Origin: Hypericum androsaemum
Taxonomy: Eukaryota; Streptophyta; Magnoliopsida; Malpighiales; Hypericaceae
Length of the DNA stretch: 64,000 nucleotides
NCBI GenBank assembly: GCA_963995505.1
Contig: OZ023198.1
Span: 1,984,001-2,048,000, forward strand
Direction of reading: 5' to 3'
In this document: in pieces, positions 40,547 through 52,530 of the stretch
How the letters are laid out: every line of letters starts with the position of its first letter
How positions within the stretch are numbered: the first letter of the stretch is position 1
The notes under the pieces: generated by a model
Told to the model about the DNA's origin: nothing
Database searches by the model: none
The model's input: the letters and a program-made list of their open reading frames with translations, nothing else
Program-made: the position numbers and the translations under genes

Positions 40547-43423
40547 TCAACCTGTCCCAACTGTGCAGAGTAAACCATGGTTAGGATTGTGCTCCAAAGT
40601 ATACATAGTAGTTCCTTTGACATATTCCTGATGATCCCGTGCAGGCTTTCTAAGGCTTGAAACAACACCATTCTTTCTCTTTATTTGCTTCTTCCTTATA
40701 GCACATGCAGCGAGTGGGTCTACAGATCCAGCTCCAACCCTCCTGTGCATAAGACAGAGAGAGTTAGCTATCTCAATTGACTCTCCAAGACAACTAACAC
40801 CCGAAAAGCATAATTTATTGTACCCCAACAGTTTCTCTGATGCAATTCTCGCAGCTGTTATTGTATTCTGGCTCGGTACCCAGCGCACCACCCGGTTTGG
40901 ATCAGCTCGCATAGGAGAATGGATTTTGATGAGCTACAAAAGAACAAATGAGCAAATAGATAACAAAAAACATAAGTGGATGACAACAATTCATAGCAGG
41001 TTTTGACATCTTGATAATAGGAGAAGAAACTGTATGCTTCGATTCCTCCCAACAGTGCAAATGATCAAACAATATATTTTTGAAGGGAGTATGATAATGT
41101 GGCACAACAACCCGTTTTAGACAGAGAGAACATTGAGCTGTGTGCCTACCCCCAAACACTCCATCATCTGGTAATAAGCTCTTCCGTGGAGGGGAGTGTG
41201 GCCTTGCCGCGACTCCGAGAAGTAACGAGTCCTGTCAAAATTTGATGTTCAGAAGTCGGAATACTATCTATATTTATAAAACAAGAAGCACGAGCTGGCA
41301 CTGGAGCTGCTTGATGGAACAGTCTTATACCATTCCTTGTAACCTGGATCCACAGTGAAACCATACATATCAACCGATTCGCACATAGAAAGAGCAAATT
41401 CGAGTGCCTTCAGACCAGTTCCTTTTGCTGCTGATCCAAAGGAAGCGCCTAGCCTAAGATACACCGGATTATTTATTGGAACTTCCTGAAAAATACAGAG
41501 GACTAGGATCAGTTGAAGGATGTAGCATGATCAATAAGAACCAGGCATGGTAAACATCCTTCTGATTCTGATAAGAGGTCGATAGAAAGTAACATTAGCA
41601 TAATCAAAGAAAAACAGCACAAGTTTCTAGGAATAAGTAAGCAAGGCCATTGGCACAAACCCAAATCATCTTGTTCATAATATCATGTATTGTTGTCTTG
41701 ACAATCAGCGCCTCCTTCCTTGTTTCTAGAATTCAAAAAGCTGAAGCCATTTATCCAAACTTGCAAACAGTGTAAAACATAAACTGGTGAGATGTATATA
41801 CCATCCAACTCCACAACTTTATCCAGAGCTTTTGCAGATCCTCTATTAAGAAGGCGGAATGTACTCTTGTGGCCAACATACTCAGTGTAGTTCTGTAAAG
41901 GAAAATAGCCATATATTAAGAAGAGATCTATGACACCGCGGTATGTTACTTGCAGAAAAAAAGCCTCACCTGGATAGGAGCCCCATTTTCTCTGACAACA
42001 GCATCATAGCCATCAATTTCCTTTCCAAATCTTGTCTTTAAGAGATCTCCAGAATTACCAATAACAGCACATCGGTCAAACTGTTTAGGGAAATAAGGTG
42101 GTGTCTCAGGTAATACCAGAGAGAGTTTCTCTTGACATAACTTTTTATCTTGACAGTTGTTACTGCAGTGAAGATGAAAATAATAATAATAATCAACCGA
42201 ATATTCTGATGTAGCTAAATACAGAGCACCGAAACAAAAAAAAAGGACCAAACAGTTTACATAGAAATCACGAGATTTTGTGAGAAAGGTTCATTAGAAT
42301 AGAAGCCAGTACAAAAAAAGGACAGCTCGAACATGTAAATCGAACTTATTTGAAAAAAAAAATGAATTTTCCAGCTTCAGGAAAAATAAGAGTTCATTCA
42401 ACAGGCTGCTAGTTCCATCTGGTTCAAAACAGAAAATGTATTGTTACCTAGACTCCAGTTTTATTTTCATTTCAATAGCCAAATATATGCATAAAAACAA
42501 CGTAGTACCAAACAAAAAAGACTCGGGAATTACATACAGTTGAATTCCTTTATTAATCCTACGCCACGCATAGTCGTGCCATCCATTCGGTAAGGCGTCA
42601 ATGAACTCCTTTGTCAGTATCGTAGTACTGTTCCGCACCTGGCAACCAACTCACTGAATAATAAGTCAATCGCAACGCATAACAACCGTCTTGAAGTGAC
42701 ACCATATGGCAAAACATCACTCACCTGCTCCCAAGTAGCCACAGCTTCACACAGGTTGAATTCAAACGACAAGCCTTCAAGCTCTCCGGTTTTGGGATCT
42801 TTCTATCGAAACGCCAACAACGCAATCAATCAACTGAAGGGTAACTAATACAACCATAAAGAATAAAGCATAAAAAGGAAAGCGAAGCGACTCACCCATT
42901 TAGGCACAGTGTCGCTCGGAAAGTTGATGCTGATGCGGCAATAATCCTTGTCCACACTCTCAGCCTGCAATCCTAACCCGTTTGCACTCTGCAAAAGGAG
43001 TTTATAAATGGCAATGTTAAGCGTCGGGCTGAAGTTTGCACGGATTAACCTAACAATTGTTAGTTATCTCTCAGCGTCGGTCGGGTTGAAGTTTGTACGG
43101 GCTTCGTATAACAATAACTAAAAATCTATTTCTCCACACAATGTATCAACAAAAAAAAGAAGAGGAGGTTATTAGTTACTTACCACGCACTTCTGGAAGC
43201 TGTCTCGAAGGGATCGCAAGGCCTCCACGTCCTCCCTCGACAACGGGTGGACCCCACCTGCATTTAGCACCCCCTCGTTCAAGCAAGGAGAGAGAGAGAG
43301 AGAGAGAGGGGAAGGAGGGTACGGACTTAGATTGGAGAGGCCGACGAGGTAGACTAGGATCACCGACACTCCCGAGGCTAGAGCCACCATGAACCCTAGC
43401 TTCAATAGCCTCATTTCCCCCAA
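40547..43423 (-). CDS. SIA2: Sialyltransferase-like protein (GT29), Golgi type II membrane protein
   Basis: Eleven minus exons (43423-43184, 42988-42896, 42802-42725, 42638-42538, 42162-41970, 41892-41802, 41725-41661, 41485-41331, 41231-41150, 40933-40824, 40742-40547) join in phase to 467 codons, close to the Arabidopsis SIA2/MGP2 relative. A short cytosolic tail and membrane anchor ([20 protein letters not shown]) give type II topology. Sialyl motif L is at about residues 201-235 ([20 protein letters not shown]), motif S at about 310-338 (ending [12 protein letters not shown]), and the downstream His and VS region at about 350-364 ([13 protein letters not shown]). Plants lack ordinary sialic acid; the donor may be a Kdo- or Dha-like sugar of pectin RG-II, which is a literature proposal and not visible here. 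The Arabidopsis relative is needed for pollen-tube growth. Met4 is an alternative start. Confidence 0.93.
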
Positions 43424-43778
43424 TTTTCTCTAAAATTATTTTATTTTCGCACCTTAATTAATTTCCCCGGCGATCTTCTTCTTCTAGTTTGGGATCCGAT
43501 CTGCACAACAAGAAGCCACGCGAAACGGCGTCGTGTCTAGAGCCTCCTCTGCGAGATTTCTCGGGTGGGGCCCGCTGATGTGTATAAGTTGGGCCCGATC
43601 CGGTGCGTATCGGTTACATTTATATTTTAGAAGCCCGGTAATGATAAGATGGCCCATGTTGGGCAACTAAAGCCCATGTCCGAAACCATGGGCCTTAACC
43701 TTTTAGAAAATTTCATTTCGTTGTCATTTTTTTTCCTTGATGGTCACTCGCATATATAAATTGAGTCTTAGGTGGTCA
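43424..43778. other. 5' flank of the sialyltransferase-like gene
   Basis: Leader and promoter on minus. TGGTCACTCGCAT occurs twice (about 43741 and 43780); the second overlaps the target site of the LINE fragment. Confidence 0.5.
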
Positions 43779-43788
43779 GTGGTCACTC

Positions 43789-44144
43789 GCATGTAAAGAC
43801 GGATTCGCAAGTGGCCGCGAAATGTCTCACCGAAGGGATAGCAAAGGAGCACCCGCTTTCTGTCCTCGTGATTAACTGCCAAAACCTTTTATGCCGTAAG
43901 TGGCAAATTGAGGTCTTTCATTGTTTTAAGGAGGTCAACAAAATTACGGACTGGATGTCAAACTTTCCTCTATTTTCTATTCGGTTTTCATGTTTTAGTA
44001 GTCCCATCTTCCGAATGCCTCCCCCTGTTAGAGGCAGACTGCATAGGGGTGACTTCCTCTCAGTTAATTTCTATGTGTAAGCAAATTGGTTTTATTAAAT
44101 GAAGCAGGTGCGTGATACCCACCATTATCACCCAAAAAAAAAAG
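43789..44144 (+). mobile_element. 5'-truncated LINE with RNase H remnant
   Basis: A 356-bp insertion flanked by a perfect 10-bp repeat GTGGTCACTC (43779-43788 and 44145-44154), ending in a 10-base A-run after ATCACCC. The plus frame carries the end of a plant LINE RNase H domain (about 43795-43960, beginning VKTDSQVAAKCLTEG, with the KWQIEVFHCFKEVNK block). The domain starts in mid-fold, so the copy was truncated at its 5' end during target-primed reverse transcription. It is not a gene. Confidence 0.85.
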
Positions 44145-44154
44145 GTGGTCACTC

Positions 44155-45717
44155 CAACAATTTTCTTGTCGGATCGCTGATGTGAGCATGATGTTATACC
44201 GAAAATTATAAGGTCAAATTTCACTCGAGTTCCCGATAATTTTACAAGTTAGAAAAGTAGAATAAAATAAAAAATTTGGATATTTCATTTATCTTTTGGC
44301 TTTCCCGAATTGTCCGGTATCTAATGGCTGTTTTTTAAACTTAAAATTTTAAGTTAATTATTATACGTGCCAGTGCCAGAGATTGAATTTGTATCTTTGT
44401 CAATTCCCACTACGCATTTGGAATGCGCCACCGTGGGTAGTCCATCTTGTCCCATTAATTCAAGTCAATGTTTGTGGCTTTCCCAAATTGGCAAATTCAA
44501 TTATCTTGTGCTTCTGATGATAAGCCACTAGGAAAGCACTTGTTCTTCCGGTAGAGCTCTATTTATTTCTCACCAATTTATTTGTTGGGTGGGTGAGGAT
44601 TTTTGTTTAAAATGGCAAATGGACCAGTGTTGAACCGACCCAAAACCCACCACTGTTTCCCCACTTACGGCTTAGAACCTCGACAAATCATTTGGTCGGA
44701 TTACAATTTGTCGCTATCCTACGTAATAAAAAAAATTGTCGCTATCCTGCCCACTTAATTGAAGATTAACTAGTAATAAAGTTTAGGTTTGAACATCATA
44801 AGCAATTCGGTGATCATCGTGGTGGCTTCTTAATCTTAATAGCTCCCATTTTGATTCGTTATAACTAACAAGAGTTTAGATCAACCGGTAAAAAAATATT
44901 TTATCTTAACAAGAGTTTATATTTTATCGACTTTTATTCAAAAGTCGATAATCTTAATTAATTGGTCATGTGAATACCCGTCAACCAAAATTAAATTTGT
45001 TGTATACGGTTAGTATTTTGAGATACGCAAGCCTATAGGTTTATAATTTTTAATTGAAGTTTTGGCATCAGTTGAGATACAATTCATGAACCTATAATTA
45101 AATTTGGAAGCCTATCAGACGTAATGAACAAGTGGGCAAGTTGGATATTTTTATAAAATATTTATAAGTTCTACGAGTGCCCAATCTGTAACATAAAGAG
45201 GCAACCAAAAAACAAAATCATAAGTTGAAACAGAGAAGTTGCGACTATGTTTCCTGCTATGTATACACCAAATTTAGTACAACAAGAAATGGATGGCAAT
45301 ATGATGGAATCGGATACAAGTTTCTAGCTGAGAAGTAGATCGAAATAAAATATGTAAACCTCACATCTTACCTTTTTTTTTTGAAAGATTTCTAAAGAGA
45401 AATGTGCAACCCGATTACTTTTTAAGTGGCCACTCGTCCTAGTATAACTCTCATCCAAATACGTTTTACTTTAATGTTCTGACTCTTTTCAAGGGTGGTT
45501 ACTTCTAGGCAAAACTCTTAAATGTCTATGCACTTCCACCTCATTTATCACTGAGTGTTCATAAGGGCCTTAGCTGGTGATGTGGGATGTTTCTTTCTCG
45601 ACGGTGAAGTTTATCTCTCATCGTTTTATTGGCCGACCTTGTTTGATCTCTTAGATTTTGAGGTCCGATCTAATATTCTGAATTTGCCTTGATTTAGTAC
45701 CAGCCTGGACCTAAAGG
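44155..45717. other. Intergenic region
   Basis: AT-rich, gene-free DNA; no element ends were recognised. Confidence 0.4.
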
Positions 45718-45741
45718 AATCGGTGCTGCAGGTATTATTGC

Positions 45742-45908
45742 TTGGTTTTACTTTTTTTTCTTGGTTTTTTGTTCAGGGGAGTTAGATAATTTTTATCTTG
45801 TATGTTCTATTTTGATAGTTATTATCTAGCTCTTTCGTGAAGTATCTCTGGCTGTAATTATCTTGGGGCTTTTTTTCGAGGAGTAATACACTTTTATTTA
45901 AATAAAAA
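45742..45908 (+). mobile_element. Short retroposon insertion (probable LINE 3' end)
   Basis: A 167-bp insertion ending in AAATAAAAAA and flanked by a perfect 23-bp direct repeat starting ATCGGTGCTGCAGG (45719-45741 and 45910-45932). The T-rich body and A-tail fit a severely 5'-truncated LINE. It has no coding content. Confidence 0.82.
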
Positions 45909-45932
45909 AATCGGTGCTGCAGGTATTATTGC

Positions 45933-48795
45933 ATCTGTCACGTTTAGCATTTGAGACGAGCAATTGCTTATAGTAGCCAACCACCGAATAAATGGGATCA
46001 ATAGATATGGATATAATGGCCCCTGGATGAATTATGGCTCATTCTCTGAATTGAATAGTTCCCTGGGACCAAAATTAATTTATTAATGTAGACTTCTTCC
46101 TCCCCGACCGAGCGTCAATTTTTTTTCACCTTATACGTAATAGCAGTAGAAATTTGAACTCCAACAAAATTTGATGATAATCGGACAATTACAGTGTAAA
46201 AGTTATTTACTCCCCAGAGGTATGAAATTTTATCATATGCAATTCATATTAAATCTTTGACCAAAATATATCTAGTTAAATATACTGCTTATAAAAAAAT
46301 AATGTTAAATATACTTCAACAAAAAGTTATACGTGCAACAACAAAAAAATTGCATGTAGAACTACCATGACTCAACCTTAAAAATGAAACAAATGTTATT
46401 GTTGGTGTATAAATCTCACATCTTTGACGCGATATATATATATATATATATACTAAATTAGACTCTACCCATAATTGCTAAAATTTTAGGTTGAATATAA
46501 AATAAAGATCTGTTTGGAACTACATGGATGAAGAGTAATAGAATTTACCTTTCAAAAAAAAAATATATATATATATATATTTTTATTTTTTGTTGATCTG
46601 TCGGAGGTGGTGTACTTGATTAGGATCTGGTATAGTCGAGGTAAGAGTTAGACTCTTTTTTCATAAGACGAGATTGTCCCGTATTTAGTGCTTACGGGCT
46701 GCGACAATCGTCCCCAAAATACAACGACTAGGGTGCTTCCGAGTTCGTAGCACAACGACCTGCGCTCCTGGCTCTTCGGTGGCATTCTGGATCTCTTCGG
46801 CAGGCAGCCCTTCGCTCGTGTCCCTTCGGTGGGCATCTGAGCATAGGCACCTTTCTGCACTTCTTCGTGACCATTCGGAAGGATAGGCCTTCGCTCGCAC
46901 TCCTTCGCGAGAGATCTCGCAACCCTTCGACCGTCTGAAATTTGAGCAGCCTGAATAGTTTTCGAGCTTTGGCAAAACTTCGAAGCTCCTCGCGACGATG
47001 CGCAAGTGCCAAGTGCACCACAAAGCGCCCATTACGACTTGCGTTCGCCATGCGCACGTGCGTGAGTGCGTGCTCGGATAGTGTTACCAATGGCATTTGA
47101 TCTCCCTCGTCCAAGTGAAAACCCCGAGTTTGAGCCTTCCACTCGTCCTCTCTCGATTGGAAAAAATTCTTTGTAATTTTCGATATGGTAATGGTTCTCC
47201 CATTCTCAGCTTTGGGCTTTTCAACTTGGGCTTTTTAGCTTGGACCTTCCAGCTTGGACCAAATACATTAATTATGCATTTATTCTATATATATATATAT
47301 ATAATAAAAATTTTACATTATATCAGAATAGTTTGATCCTCAAGTCACAGGCAACCCGTTATTTCATGGATTACAAAGTTTTCAATCTTTTGCTAGCACG
47401 TGATATAAACTTCAACCTAGTACTTCAAATAAACTTCATTTAAAATGACTTATTAAAATGTTAATCGTATATTACTTACAATACATACATAATCTCTCTA
47501 TGTAATAAATCATATTTCACGTACTAAATTCTAATTGATCTACCAAATGACTGTAAAAGCAAATTTATTATTTATGGAGACCTCCAATTGGTGGGGTGAC
47601 CCATTTGTTGGCGGGACTCTTTTGTTGGAAGAGGAAAAGATGTTGGACGGTGAATACTATATGGTTTCGGCCATTATAGGGCCCACCTTGGTCCTCCTTG
47701 GCACTAAAGAGGAGCAAACCTGCATGGCAAGCCCACCTTTGGCTATTGAAGTTCATTGTCTCTTTTATCATGATGAATCACAAAATTATCACTCGATAAA
47801 ATTATAATTATAGAGTATACCAAATTATATTTATAGAATGATCAACCATAATCAAATTTTCTGACAGATAGGCTAGCTAGGGATATACATGGCATATGGG
47901 GTGTGTAGGTTGACATTGATTTTTATTATAATTGTTGGGATGGCACCTGGTCTAAGTTCTCATGGTTTGGTTCGGTTCTGAATCAAAAGGTAGATTCGAG
48001 TCTGGTTCAGAACCGTAGTGAGCTCCAGCCCAATTCGGTTTCGCATTTGCATGGAACTTTGATTCTCAGTTTTTCCTGTACGATTCGGTTTGGTCCTGTT
48101 CAGATAAGATGCTCAGTCGTAGGCTATTCGATGGAAAATGGACTGTTAATTCCTACTTGTTTTGTATCACACTCTCTTCCAACCTTAGATTTAGTTTTTG
48201 TCACATAGACATAAGATGCTAAATCGACAATATTGTCACATTTTTACCATTATGTATAATAATTAGGTTGTTTGATATTAATATGATATTTAGAGTTCAA
48301 ATTCTATGAATACAACAATGATAAAACTCGGTTGAGATTTCCATGTTCTTACTTCTTAGTAGTTTAACATGTTTCGAACAGGTCGTTTCATTGAATTTTC
48401 TGATGCTTGTAGTTTAGAGGAAAAAAATAAGACCCTTAAATATGCCAAACAAGACCATACGTTATGACTGAATCTTCTCATTGGAAAATGGAAAGTGGAG
48501 TAGCTAAATATTTTCTTAGAAAGATAATAAATGTTATCTTTATTAAAATTTATTATAAATAAAGTGCAAACAAATATAAATAACCATATAATATATTGAA
48601 TGTTACATAAATGAGAGGGGATAAACATATGTCGCATATATACTAGCGAGTAGTATCTCAACCAAATATTGATTAATTAATTATAATATTTTTTGCAGAA
48701 ATCAAAGTGCTAATGAGAAAAGAAATCTCGTGGATTCGGTCAATCACTTGCAATTGACAATACCGTAACCGAAATAGACAGCCTCTGATTTGTAC
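45933..48795. other. Intergenic repeat-rich region
   Basis: No gene is supported. TA microsatellites lie at 46433-46453 and 46562-46580. A GC-rich block at about 46680-47140 has recurring CCTTCG(C/G) phrases and open frames on minus but no recognised domain; it may be retrotransposon debris. Around 47940-48130, GGTTCGGTTCTG-type blocks suggest another MITE. A 90-codon plus frame at 47535-47807 is unrecognised. Confidence 0.4.
46433..46453. repeat. TA microsatellite
   Basis: Uninterrupted (TA)n, about 10 units. A second tract of similar size follows at 46562-46580. Confidence 0.9.
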
Positions 48796-49775
48796 TGTAA
48801 ATTGTGAAAGTCGGTGCTGATTTCATTCATGAATAAGATATATATACTAGTAAGAAAGCTATCTAGGTTACGTTTGTTTTCATGGTTTGGACAGGACAGA
48901 ACATTGATTTTTGTCCAAGCCCATGTTTGGTGCAACAAATGGTCTGCACAAAATTAAAAATTTGTCCAAACCCACCTCAAAATATTTGTCCCATCTTTAA
49001 CCATAGGTCAAAAAATTCTGCTATAGGATAGAAATTTCTTCTCATATTATTTTACCATATTACTCTAAAATTTTTCTTTTTTAATTTTTCTTCACCATAT
49101 TTAACCTAATTATGAATGCTTATTTTATCTAATATGAGATTGTCATATCTGATATCTAATTCTTTTTATTCAGATACAAATATTTTAATATTTGATATAA
49201 ATTCAAATTTTCTAAATTTATATTTTTGAGAGCGAAGATATATAAATATAGTAAAATATATAAAGATATTTTATTTGTTATAAATAATCTTGGAAGATAT
49301 TTAATTTGAATAAAATTACACATAACAAGTTGTTTAATAATTTAGATAGTTCGAATTCTTCGTATCAAATTTTTTTGGATATTATATAGTTTCTTTTTCA
49401 AACACGGATACAAAAAAAATGATTGTTCGAATATTTGAGACAGTTAACATTCGAATATGGATAATGCATTTTCTCTATTATTTTTGTAAATGGTTATTTT
49501 ATCTTTCACAAAACCTTAGGTTGAACTATTACATGTACCAAACAAGAACTGTAGAGAATGTATTAAAGTTACTAAACATGGGACAGTACAACTAGAACAA
49601 ATAGTTCTGTCTAGTACTGTCCTGTCTCTCCAAGCCTGTCCAGAAGAGGTACCAAACACACCCCTAAGGTTTCGCTAGGCTGTTACTTGGTCTACAAGAA
49701 AGGAATTCCTACTGATACAATATTCCTAATGTAGGGATACACATTCCTATTCTAACTCGATATCGTTCCATAACA
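48796..49775 (-). repeat. Copia 3' LTR, interrupted by a later insertion
   Basis: It matches the intact LTR at 53883-54073 in two pieces, 48796-48866 and about 49669-49775. The intervening roughly 800 bp are a separate insertion. Its inner edge is followed by the purine tract. Confidence 0.88.
48867..49664. mobile_element. Non-autonomous insertion within the copia LTR
   Basis: About 800 bp of AT-rich DNA splits the LTR between ATCTAG and GTTTCGCT. The ends are imperfectly inverted: left GTTTGTTTTCATGGTTTGGACAG; right, on the reverse complement, TTAGGGGTGTGTTTGGTACC followed by CTGGACAGG. The AGGGGTGTGTTTGGTA type of end is common in plant MITEs. The target duplication is ambiguous (CTAG/CTAAG), so the superfamily is left open. 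The insertion is younger than the copia element. Confidence 0.65.
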
Positions 49776-51148
49776 CACCCCCTTCAAGTTGGAGCGTGCA
49801 GATTGATGACACCCAACTTGGAAACAAGCATTTTAAACCGATCAGCACCAAGTCCTTTAGTGAAGATATCATCGAGCTGGAGCATTGTGTTGACTTTGCG
49901 AGGAGCAATCTCATGAGAATCAACTCGTTCTCAAACAAAATAGCAGTCCATCTCGACGTGTTTAGTACGTTCATGATAGACTGGGTTTTGAGTGATCTAA
50001 AGGGCTGCTTGGTTGTCATAATATAGCGGAGTAGGTTCCTTGAGAAATACACCAAGGTCAGTGAGTAACCATCATAGCCATAATACTTCACTAACAGTAA
50101 TCGCCATTGCGCGATATTCAGCTTCTGCGGATGAGCGAGATACGATGCTTTGCTTTTTGCTTCTCTAGGAGATGGGCGAGCCATCTAAAGTGATAAAGTA
50201 TCCAGTCCGTGACTGTCTAGTCATAGGACAGCCTGCCCAATCGATATCATAATAAGCAGTAAGATGAAAACCAGGCTTCTTGGTGAGTAAGATACCCTGA
50301 CCTGGAGTACTCTTGAGATAGTGGAGAACTATAACCGCGGCATCAACGTGTGCTGGACCTGGGCAATCAATGAACTGACTAAGAATATTCACGGCATAAA
50401 CAATGTCAGAGCGAGTCACCGTATACATAAGACGTCCCACTAGATGCCGATAACGAGTGGCATCATTAACAACATCGTTGGCAGCCTTCAAGCGATGATT
50501 CTGCTCAATGGGAATGGGACTAGGTCGTGCTCCTGCCTTGTCGCATTCCTGAAGTATGTCAAGCAAATACTTGTGTTGACTTAAAACTAAGCCATCAGAC
50601 GTGCGGGCCATCTCGATGCCCAAGAAATATTTCAAGGATCCAAGGTCTTTGATCCCGAAAGAAGTGTCCAGACATGTCTTCGTCTGCGACAATATAGAAG
50701 CATCATTCCCTGCAAGAATAACAATGTCGACATACACAAGAAGGTACAAAACAAGATGGTCTTGTTGATGAACAAACAATGTGTGGTCTGCTCGGGAATG
50801 TCCATATCCGAGTGCCACCAAAGTCGAAGCAAGTTTGCTGTACCAGGTTCTTGACGCCTATTTTAAACCATATAATGATTTTTGGAGGCGACATACACGA
50901 GCATCTCTGGGCCTTTCGAAACCTGGTGGTATAGACATGATAACCTCATCCTTCAACTCGCCATGTAAGAAGGCATTGTTCATATCAAGTTGATGAATGA
51001 ACCAGGAACGCTTGACAGCAATGAAAAAAAGGCAGCGAACAGATACAAGCTTTGCAACTGGGGCAAAAGTATCATGATAGTCAATTTCCTCCACTTGCTT
51101 GAAACCACGAGCCACAAGTCTGGCCTTATATCTTTCAATCTCATACAT
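49776..51148 (-). pseudogene. Copia reverse transcriptase and RNase H, broken
   Basis: On minus: the RT start (about 51148-50858, with [27 protein letters not shown] and [10 protein letters not shown]), then the RT continuation (50821-50165, with VYVDIVILAG carrying a YVD-type catalytic box and DLGSLKYFLGIEM), then a degraded RNase H to about 49780. At least two frame changes separate the pieces. This is the only internal part in the orientation the LTRs predict. Confidence 0.85.
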
Positions 51149-52530
51149 TGTGACGTTTGGGGGCCCTACAAGGCCCCTTCTTCATGTGATGCCCATTATT
51201 TCTTAATTATCGTGGATGATTTTTGCAGAGGTATTTGGACGTACTTGATCAAGTATAAGTCCGATGTTACTCATCAATTAATTTCCTTTTTCAATATGGT
51301 TGAGAAATAATTTGGAAAGGCACTTAAAGGTGTGCGATCAGACAATAGAATGGAATTTTGGGCAACCTAATTGCTCAATTACTATAAAGCTCATAGAATT
51401 ATTTTTCAAACATGTTGTCCTTATACTCCACAGCAAAATAGAGTAGTTGAGCGTCGTCATCGATATATCTTGGTGGTGGCCCGCTCCATCCACTTTCGGA
51501 CAAACCTACCTATTATATTTTGGGGCGAGTGTGTGCTCACTGCCACATACATTATTAACAAGCTTCCCTCAAAGGTCATCTCCTCCAAGACCACATATGA
51601 GATCATTTGTGGCCGACCCCCATCATATGATCACATGCGCACCTTTGGTTGTCTGGTTTATGCCCACAATCACACAAGGACAAACAAGTTTGATGCTAAA
51701 AGCATATCTTGTGTATTTGTTGGCTACCCTTTTACTCAAAAGGGGTATCGTGTGTATGATGCTCATAGGCGGAAGTTCTTTGTCACGAGAGATGTCACTT
51801 TTGTTGAGGATAAGTTTCCCTACCACGACTCCTCTGAATCTGAAGCACCCGTGCCCCTGCCTTCACATGATGTAGGACCTCCTATCATGGACTCCGTTGT
51901 TATGCCTCAATCAGACCCAATTTTGACAACAGAAACTGGCGGTGGTGACTCCTTACCACCTGCGGTAACCGCATTGCCACAGGAAGATGTGCAAGAGCCT
52001 ATAACTGACACAGTGAGCTCTGACATAGTTGTACAACCTACTCAAAAAAGCTCTAGGACAAAGCTTGTTCCCTCTCGTTTGGGCGACTATGAAGTTGACC
52101 TTCCCCCCTCGCTTGCTGTCCCACCTGCGCCTCCCACTTCAAAAGGTAACCTTGCCACTTATCCCTTATCACACTTTGTCAGTTATAAGAAGTTTTCTCC
52201 TGCTCATCGTGCTTTCTTGACAACCATTATTTCCAACTGGGAGCCACGAAATTATCATGAAGCAGCAAAATCTTCTCATTGGCGAGAAGCAATGTGTAAG
52301 GAGATTAAGGCCCTCGAGGCCAATGGCACATGGAACCTCTTCATCTTCTTCCAGGCAAGAAAGCTGTAGATTCTAAATGGGTCTACAAGATCAAATATCA
52401 TCCTAATGGCGAGATTGAAAGATATAAGGCCAAACTTGTGGCTCGTGGTTTCAAGCAAGTGGAGGGAATTAACTATCATAACACTTTTGCCCCAGTTGCA
52501 AAGCTTGTATCTGTTCGCTACCTTCGCCAA
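51149..52530 (+). pseudogene. Copia integrase and start of RT, inverted relative to the LTRs
   Basis: On plus: the integrase core from about 51160 ([21 protein letters not shown], then YTPQQNRVVERRHR in the 51371-52369 frame), the long linker, and then the beginning of RT (about 52376-52528, ending [13 protein letters not shown]). The RT start is thus present twice in opposite orientations (here and at 51148-51040), about 88 percent similar at protein level. The junction near 51145 shares the short sequence ATCTC between the two joined parts. Confidence 0.82.

Noticed and set aside
43772..44080. 102-codon plus frame as a host gene
   Set aside because: It begins outside and runs through the truncated LINE; the recognisable part is RNase H from the LINE, bounded by a TSD.
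46648..47114. Minus frames of 70-128 codons in a GC-rich block
   Set aside because: Three overlapping frames of equal quality and recurring CTTCG phrases point to repeat DNA; no domain seen.
47535..47807. 90-codon plus frame
   Set aside because: No recognisable motif, and an overlapping opposite frame of similar length exists.
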